Source of the DNA: Pilatotrama ljubarskyi
Lineage: Eukaryota > Basidiomycota > Agaricomycetes > Polyporales > Polyporaceae
Direction of reading: 5' to 3'
DNA length: 64,000 nt
Assembly (NCBI GenBank): GCA_022385805.1
Contig: MU277696.1
Location: forward strand, 1-64,000
Shown here: one piece after another, positions 57,901 through 64,000 of the stretch
How positions within the stretch are numbered: the first letter of the stretch is position 1
How the letters are laid out: every line of letters starts with the position of its first letter
Translations under genes and position numbers: made by a program
The notes under the pieces: generated by a model
Database searches by the model: none
The model's input: only the letters and a program-made list of their open reading frames with translations
Told to the model about the DNA's origin: nothing

Positions 57901-59115
57901 GTGTTAGCCCAGAGCATGTTCTCCGCAGTTAGAGGCTCCACAGTAGGGACAGGAACCATTGGGACGTCGTCCTCGAGCAGAGGAGGCGGCGAATTGATTG
58001 TGAATGTACCGATGAAGGTATGGATGTCCTTGATGGGGGCATCCGCTGCACAGAATATGAGGATAGCTGAGCGTTTCTCACCTGAAGTGCGGCGTACCGT
58101 ATATCTCGGCGTCAAGCGTCAACAATTCCCTGTCGCTGCCCAGCTTCTGGCATGCCGGGACTGCGACGCGTAATTTCCAATCCGTCTCACCGTCCAGTTG
58201 GTCCGTCCGAATGAAGCAAGTGCCGGAGCTCTCGGATGTTCGTAGGAGAACCAAGTCGGCAGGCACTCGCTGATTCTTCTCCAGTAGCACGAGGTCGCCC
58301 ACACGTAGCGCAGACGAAGGCACAGAGCGCGTATGTGGGATGCCTTCAGGGGTCGAAGCCGAGTACTCTGTTGGGTCAAGCACGAGGTACTTCTGCGAGT
58401 TGGCTTCTCGGTCTCGGAGGTTTCGCTTGTAGTCGTCGTAGGCCTCCTTGCCCATAGTTACGGTCAAGACAAACGCCAAGGGTGCGACATATGTGATGAT
58501 GAATCCTGCCTTGCGTATCAGAGCTTGACTCTCGAGCAATCGCGAGCAGACGCACCGATCTTAAGCGCAGGTATGAACTGCGACAAGGCGACCAGGAGGA
58601 AGTAGAGGTTGAAGAAGAATTTGAACTGCTCGTAGAACACGAGCGGCAGGAATGTGAAGACGTTGTACTTCTGGTTGCGAACCACATTTGGCGGGTATTT
58701 GCTTTGCAGCTTCTCGGGCGGGCGGAAGGGGATTGTTCTTGACTTATCGCTCGACTTCCCCTTCCGCGACAATATGCTCCGCTGTACAGGGCTCAGAACG
58801 ATCCCTCAACGACGGCGAGCACAGTTCACGCACCTGCGAGGATGAGTCTCGTCTGGGCTCCTCCGGCTCGTCATTCCGGAACGCACCCTCCTCGTGCGAC
58901 GCGTCTCCGAGCAGCGTAGCCTCCTCCTCCGGGTCGTCCGCGTACCTCTCCCGCCGCTTGCCCTTCCTGTTCACAGATGCGGACGATGCCGCCGCGCGCA
59001 CGCCAGCGCGCATGTTGCCGTCCTCCTCGTCGCCGGGCTCGCCGTTGTGGAGTTGGGTGTAGCCTGCCCTTGACTTTCTGGATCGTCCGAATGTGTGCAG
59101 AGGGATTTCGGACAT
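54935..59115 (-). CDS. NEO1: P4-type phospholipid flippase, Neo1/ATP9 class
   Basis: A P-type ATPase that flips aminophospholipids across Golgi/endosomal membranes. The start at 59115 gives [20 protein letters not shown], a Neo1-type N-terminus, followed by an acidic Ser-rich tail. Then [20 protein letters not shown] and [20 protein letters not shown] form the first membrane pair. DGETDWKLR (about 58168-58194) marks the Neo1/ATP9 class; other flippases have [19 protein letters not shown] with the phosphorylated Asp is at about 57386-57421. [42 protein letters not shown] and [13 protein letters not shown] belong to the nucleotide-binding domain. [16 protein letters not shown] (about 55947-55994) is the hinge motif. 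The C-terminal helices end [13 protein letters not shown] at 54935. The gene is convergent with NST1. Neo1 needs no Cdc50 partner in yeast. Confidence 0.94.
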
Positions 59116-59579
59116 GTACCCCGGCTTGCACCAAATACCAGCAGGGTAAATTAGCCAACTTAATGTGAACGCGAGCAGTAGACCATGAAAGCGGAGCAAC
59201 GGAAACCGTTACAAGTGTGCAGTGTGCGCGTTCAGCGCAGGCGACAGCGCTAGCGCGTCAGGTTCTCAGCCACAGCAGTGTGCGCTGCGGAGTGTCGGAC
59301 CCCAGCGGAGTGTGTAAATTATGCGTGGGTCAACACCACCTCCGATTGCGGAGAGAGACGGAGGAGTAACTCCCGCCAACCTGGACATGTCCGCCGTTCG
59401 ACGTTCAACATTTCGAGACTAACATCACATCTCGAACATCCTCCAGCAAGACAGAAGTAGGTCCTTTACAGTTCTTTTTGAATTTCGTGGTACTGCAACA
59501 ACACAACAAATCCGCCAAACTAACAACACAAGCAGGAGAGCGAATGATACATCTAGCAAGACCCAGGAACGAAGCACGT

Positions 59580-61215
59580 TTACTTGAACTGTTGAAGGAG
59601 AGCGTCAGCACATGCTCAATATTCCTTACACGCAATGTACTCACGTTCTTGCCATCGACCCACTTCTTCCCATCGACCTCAAGATCCCACGCGAGCGCAC
59701 TCTCGAAGAACGCCTTGTCCTCGGGGTTGTTGAGGTCGAGGCGCTTGTACTCGTACGACTCCCAATCCGGTGCGACCTCAACAACAGGCTTGATGTCCTG
59801 CCCGCGGCAGATCAGGACACCAGTGATAATCGAGTTGTTCGTCTCGCCGAGCACGCCCATCGAGCCAAAGAGGTATTTGCGCGACGCCTCGAGACGGTTG
59901 AAGAAACCAGTAATCAAGTTCGACGACATGAACGTCTGCGTGAGCTCGTCGTTGTACTTGTAGTCAACGCGCCACACAGAGAAGCCCTCAGCGTCGAAGC
60001 TGCATCCATAATTAGTCGCCGTCAACGAGTGAATCTGAGAAGACATACGCACTTCTTGTAGAACCACTCAATGGCACCGTCAGGGCCGCGCGTGTCCTTG
60101 TTAGAGTACGCGCGCTTCCAGTCCTCGAGGTTGAAGGAAGACTTGGGGAGGGAGTCGAGGGGGTTCTTGGCCTTGGGTTCCTCCTTGGGGATGTCATCCT
60201 CCTCCTCTTCCTCCTTCGCAGGCTTCGGCGCCTTGGGGGCGGGCGCCGCGGCGGGCTTCGCCTCCTTCTTCTCCTTCGCGGGGGGAGTGTAGGCGAGCGC
60301 CTTCTCGATGTACTCAGCTTTACCGAAGATGTCCTTCAGCTGGGGCTGGTTGACGACGGTCTCGTAGTGACGGAGGATGTTGGGGAACTGCGCGCGGAGG
60401 GAAGCGTCGAATGTGACGCCGAGGGCGCGGTGGATGACAGAGGCGACGCTGATGTCAGCGAGGGTGATGCGCTCGGTGACGAGGAAGGTGCGGGTGGAAA
60501 GGTGGGCCTCGAGGGTCTTGAAGGAGCGGAGTTGACGCTCGGCAAGAGTGGTGTGAAGCTATCCGTTCAGAAGTCAGTACAAGCTCGCGGGAAGCATGCG
60601 TCAAGGACGTACGGGCTTGGCGTAGGGGGTGATGATGCCCTTCACCAGTTGGAAGATGAGGTTCGTGTGCGAGGCAATTTCGTTGTCGCCGAAAGAGACC
60701 CACTGGTCAATGAGGGCCGCCTCCTTGAGGTTGGAGCCAAGGAGGGTGGAGTTGGGAGGGAGGGCAGCGACTGTGCAAACGGGTCAGCGATACTGCGCAA
60801 GATCGCAAAAGGGACAGAAGCGGATCAGAATTGAAGTATGCTGTCGACATAAGGATTAAGACAGGGATAACTGATTATGGTATTCTCGTCCTTTCGCTCC
60901 GTCTGTTCGCTAAGAGGCCTGATTGACTCACCGTAACGCGCGATCGCGGACGTTTCGAACAGCTTGAAGCCATCCGCAGCATCGAGGGCGGGGATCTTGC
61001 CATGGGGGAACTTGGCAAGGAACTCGGGCTTTTTGTTGTCCTCAAAGTGGACGTAGTGCTCAGGCAGGTCAAGCTTGAGCCCGCCGAACGCAGCGACGGC
61101 GCGAATCTGTGATCTTCTGTGAGGACCGGACTTTCGATCGAGAGACAGATGTTCTACTTACGCGCTTGCCGTTGGCCTGCTCCGGGGTGGTGTAGAGAGT
61201 GCCAATGGATGCCAT
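59580..61215 (-). CDS. TEF4: Translation elongation factor eEF1B gamma subunit
   Basis: The gamma subunit of the eEF1B guanine-exchange complex, a GST-like scaffold protein in the cytosol. The start at 61215 gives MASIGTLYTTPEQANGKR. Exon 2 starts IRAVAAFGGLKLDLPEHYVH and includes PALDAADGFKLFETSAIARY, the thioredoxin-fold part. The GST C-terminal helices follow (QWVSFGDNEIASHTNLIFQL, TLADISVASVIHRALGVTFD). A Lys/Glu/Pro linker of about 40 residues comes next, then the conserved EF1G domain: LPKSSFNLEDWKRAYSNKDT, GFSVWRVDYKYNDELTQTFM and VLGETNNSIITGVLICRGQD. The last exon is tiny, coding FK and the stop (59580-59588), after an intron with a CAACAG acceptor. The second intron (60771-60931) is 161 nt against 50-60 nt for the others and carries an snR38-like snoRNA. 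The symbol follows the yeast paralog with the same intronic snoRNA; CAM1 is an equal orthologue. Confidence 0.95.
60817..60900 (-). ncRNA. SNR38: snR38-like C/D box snoRNA in eEF1B-gamma intron
   Basis: It lies in the 161-nt intron of the eEF1B-gamma gene, in the sense direction. In order it has: terminal stem GGAGCG (60895-60900) pairing with CGCTTC (60817-60822), degenerate C box AGGACGA, guide CAGTTATCCCTGT (60861-60873), D'-like CTTA, C'-like ATGTCGA (60844-60850), and D box CTGA (60825-60828). The 13-nt guide is complementary to LSU rRNA ACAGGGATAACTG, and the D'-plus-5 rule points to a G of the GGG. In S. cerevisiae snR38, which methylates 25S G2815 in this region, sits in the intron of TEF4, the same host family. 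The weak C box is the main caveat. Confidence 0.75.
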
Positions 61216-63403
61216 TTTGCACGGTGAGGAGGGAGGATGGATGGAGATGAGCAAACTTGAGAGCTCGATGCGATGTGATAACAGAAAAAATCCGGGCACG
61301 GCACGTGGCTGGAGGAATCTTTAGGGCAGGCGCTCTTTTGCCTCTGCCCACTAGAGCGCCCTGCACGCGCCGTGGCTCGTCTTTGACCATCTTGTTATCC
61401 GCTGGCCATCTTACCCTGGACCCTCCAGATTATGATCATCGTGTTCATTCCCAATTCACTGGCTCACGATACCATCAGCTGAAGAGAACTGCCCCGGCCG
61501 TACCGATTTGACCGCCCAAGTACATCTCTGCGTGGTGAAGACTTCGCGGCTTGTCCCTCGTCCTGGACTCGCATATGGCGGTCCGGGAGATCTGAATGTA
61601 GTCATCCGGAACTATTGCATACCTACAAGGGAGTACGTCGGAGGATGGTTGATTGATAGCTCACTCTTTATGCAGCAGTCCAGCCACGGACATGGCTCCC
61701 GAGGTAGTAGTGAGTCTTCTTTTCATTTGTACTCTTGACTCCCGTTCACAAGCCACGAGGATCGCACGGTGCTGTGGCATCATGTTCTGTCGAGGTGCAG
61801 CGGTCAATATCGAGCTGGTTACACGACGCAGGATATTCTGCTGTCATGGTGTTATATGCACCAAGACACGCACACGGACGATGCTGATCCACGGTACGCT
61901 GTGTACGTTACCCAAACGTTACCGGTCCAAGGCAGGAAGTAACTTGTATACATGCCTTTGAAACGCCGCTGGACCCTTCTCAGCGGTGTCATGCTGGCCT
62001 CCTCCAGTGCTCGTGTCCTCCTTTACGGCACCCGCTTTCTCACGCGTATCGTCAGGCATGATACTGTTGACTTTCTCGCTCGTCATCCACGTTGTGCGCG
62101 AGCATCGCTGTCTCGCGTGAGCAAGTCCCATCTGACTTGACAGGAAGCAAGGTGGGTGCGTGATGACAACAGCGTGAAGGCGGAGCAAATTCACGTTACA
62201 TAGTGGCTTTTCTGACGTTGAAACTGCCTCGCAGGTTCCCTTAGCTACCGCCGCCATTCGTGTATTCCATGCGCGCACTGGCCAGCTTCAAGCTTGAGCG
62301 CGCCCTACTTACCACCCATTCTGTGCTGCACCCTGCACCGCCAGGTACATATGATGGCGACGGATTCCCGTGCCGTGCCTAACCCATGTTCTCATGAGCC
62401 ATGACATATGAGTCCTATTCGCTCGCACGTACGACAGGCTTACTGCAAAGGTCAGTCTCGGGGCCAGTGTCACTGCGTGGCGCGCGGAGCTATCTAGTGC
62501 ATCACTCCTGCAGTAAGCTATCGGGGCCCATTCAACCGCTGAGTGATTGTACCGTATTCTGACGTCGGATATCTTATGTTCGTCCCTCCTCTCCATACCC
62601 GAACTGACTGTACAGAACAGCATCTGCACGGCCTCCGTAACCCCCGAAGTGCCGCTTTCATACAGCACCGACCCTATTGGGTCAAATTGGCGCCGGCTTT
62701 GAAGTATCCATCAGTACGTTCCCCTACGGTCAAATGTACGTCCCTCCAGTGGTCCTCGCGAGCTAAAGCTCGCCTCGATGTACCCAGGCTTGTCTGAAGC
62801 GCATCCTCATCCGATCAGGAGCGGGTCCGCGCGCCGCCGCCTTACGGCCATGCGCTAATGCCTCTCCCACAGATCCACGAATCGCAGCAGCAAGGTTACG
62901 ACCCTGCCGCTTCCCGTAGACTGTCCGTCAAGGCTCCGAACGAGTTGGCAGGGATCGTCCTAAGATAACAGACCTTGGCAGGTCGTAGATAGATTATCTC
63001 ACTTTATGCTCAAGCGTGCCATCTGCATGGGGTATCAATCAACCCGCCTGTTCTGAAGGCTGAAGACCTCAAGTGGGCATGTGGTCATCAGTAACTGGGG
63101 CTTCCAAATCCATACGCCGACCTCCGCGGTGCGTTAGAAGCTCGTCCTACACAAGAGCTGATACCGCCCTTCATAGCCTCTGGCCTCTGGGCGGTCTTCT
63201 ATTCGGAATTCACGAATGTGCCGCAGCTGTTGTGGTATTGCGTGCGCCTGCTCTGGGGCCGAAACCCCGTAGCGAGCCCTTTGCACGTGCTTGCCCATGG
63301 TCATCGTGGGATGGCTTGCTTGTTATGATCTGAAGGGCCGATTCTGCCCCTCGCAAGGTACATGAAACGCAGGCAACACGCCATAAGCGAGCTCCGCTGC
63401 GCG
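61216..63403. other. Intergenic between eEF1B-gamma and oxalate decarboxylase
   Basis: A 2.2-kb divergent promoter region. No supported gene, RNA or repeat was found; open frames of about 80-120 codons lack family resemblance. Confidence 0.45.
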
Positions 63404-63410
63404 TATAAAA
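63404..63410 (+). promoter_or_regulatory. TATA box of the oxalate decarboxylase gene
   Basis: The word TATAAAA lies 82 bp upstream of the ATG at 63492, a strong core-promoter element. Confidence 0.65.
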
Positions 63411-63491
63411 TCCCCCGTTATAGCAGGCTCCTCCGTCGTGGTACATCCGCCTCCCCTTCCCCAGTTTGCGGCGTATCTCCACATCCTCACC

Positions 63492-64000
63492 ATGCTCACT
63501 CGGCTGTCTCACCTCTTCCTCGCCGTGTTGGCCGTTGCCAGTGCTGTCCGCGCATCACCTTCAGCCGATGAGGAGGTCCGTGCGTTCTTCGCCCGTGAGG
63601 GTGCTGCCGTCCGGCCTCTCGACTTTGGTAGGCGTTCTGCTGCGTCGTCCCAGACGCGTCACTTGCGGCCCAAATACGACCAGGAGCCTGTAATAAAGAG
63701 GTCCAAACGGGACTCCATCACGCCTCCTGACGTTGGGCAGGTTGCCGATTTCGGTGGCCAAGACCCTGAGCCAATCCGGAACGGAAATGGCGACACTTTC
63801 TTTGCGAACAGCAACCACGAGATCGATGCGCAAAACCCGGACAACGTCGCCGCTCCGCCGACCGACGCAGGTGAGCTCACACGAGTTACGGTACGGTGAT
63901 GTGGGCTTCTGTTGACGCCATCTCGGCTAGGGACGGTCCCGAATTTGAAGTGGTCGATGTCGCTCTCGCACACGCGGCTGCTAAAGGTAGCTGTCTATTT
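63492..64000 (+). CDS. Oxalate decarboxylase (bicupin), 5' part only
   Basis: A secreted enzyme that converts oxalate to formate and CO2, common in wood-decay fungi. The start at 63492 gives a signal peptide MLTRLSHLFLAVLAVASAVR. A pro-like region with KRSKRDS, a possible processing site, follows. Then come GGQDPEPIRNGNGDTFFANS and AQNPDNVAAPPTDA, which match the pre-cupin region of fungal oxalate decarboxylases. Exon 1 ends at 63870. An intron (63871-63930) joins to GTVPNLKWSMSLSHTRLLK, the family's conserved entry to the first cupin domain, and the next donor is at 63987. The metal-binding cupin motifs lie beyond the window, so activity cannot be judged. The gene is truncated only by the window edge. 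Confidence 0.85.

Overview
The window looks like nuclear DNA of a filamentous basidiomycete, most likely an Agaricomycete of the Polyporales type. Genes carry many short introns (mostly 50-60 nt, GT..AG). Recognisable families include a two-finger GATA factor with an AreA-like finger, NST1, GPHR, a Neo1-type flippase, eEF1B-gamma, a GPI-anchored Kre9/Knh1-like wall protein and a TPR/F-box protein. The gene set (GH79 enzymes, sugar transporter, oxalate decarboxylase) fits a wood- or litter-decaying fungus. The species call is inference.

Left part (0.7-19 kb, almost all minus strand): an MCT-like MFS transporter, a Golgi pH regulator, two tandem Old Yellow Enzyme paralogs, a TPR/F-box protein and a Kre9/Knh1-like GPI protein. 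A small non-coding block follows: a hAT-type MITE, tRNA-Ala(AGC) with a 12-nt intron, a second MITE with long terminal inverted repeats and a TA duplication, a D-arm-less tRNA-Ala copy, and a U6 snRNA gene. A sugar-porter MFS gene closes this part.

Middle part: a 6-kb gene-poor stretch (19-25 kb) contains a PIF/Harbinger (Tourist-like) MITE. The GATA transcription factor lies at 25.0-27.9 kb. A second gene-poor stretch (28-32.5 kb) holds a copy of an snR38-like C/D snoRNA.

Carbohydrate cluster (32.5-48.2 kb): a secreted TIM-barrel glycoside-hydrolase-like gene, then four paralogous GH79 (beta-glucuronidase/heparanase family) genes. The first GH79 gene is on plus and the next three on minus. 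All four have signal peptides, GPI-like C-terminal tails, and two shared microexons of 13 and 10 nt. They probably act together at the cell surface on glucuronic-acid-containing glycans; the substrate is not visible from sequence.

Right part (50.5-64 kb): NST1 (with a GC-AG intron) converges on a Neo1-type P4-ATPase. eEF1B-gamma follows and hosts an snR38-like snoRNA in one intron, the same host gene type as yeast TEF4/snR38. The 5' end of a secreted oxalate decarboxylase runs off the window.

Exon joins were worked out by hand. For the GATA, GH-like, GH79-1 and NST1 genes the summed exon lengths are exact multiples of three, which supports the structures given.
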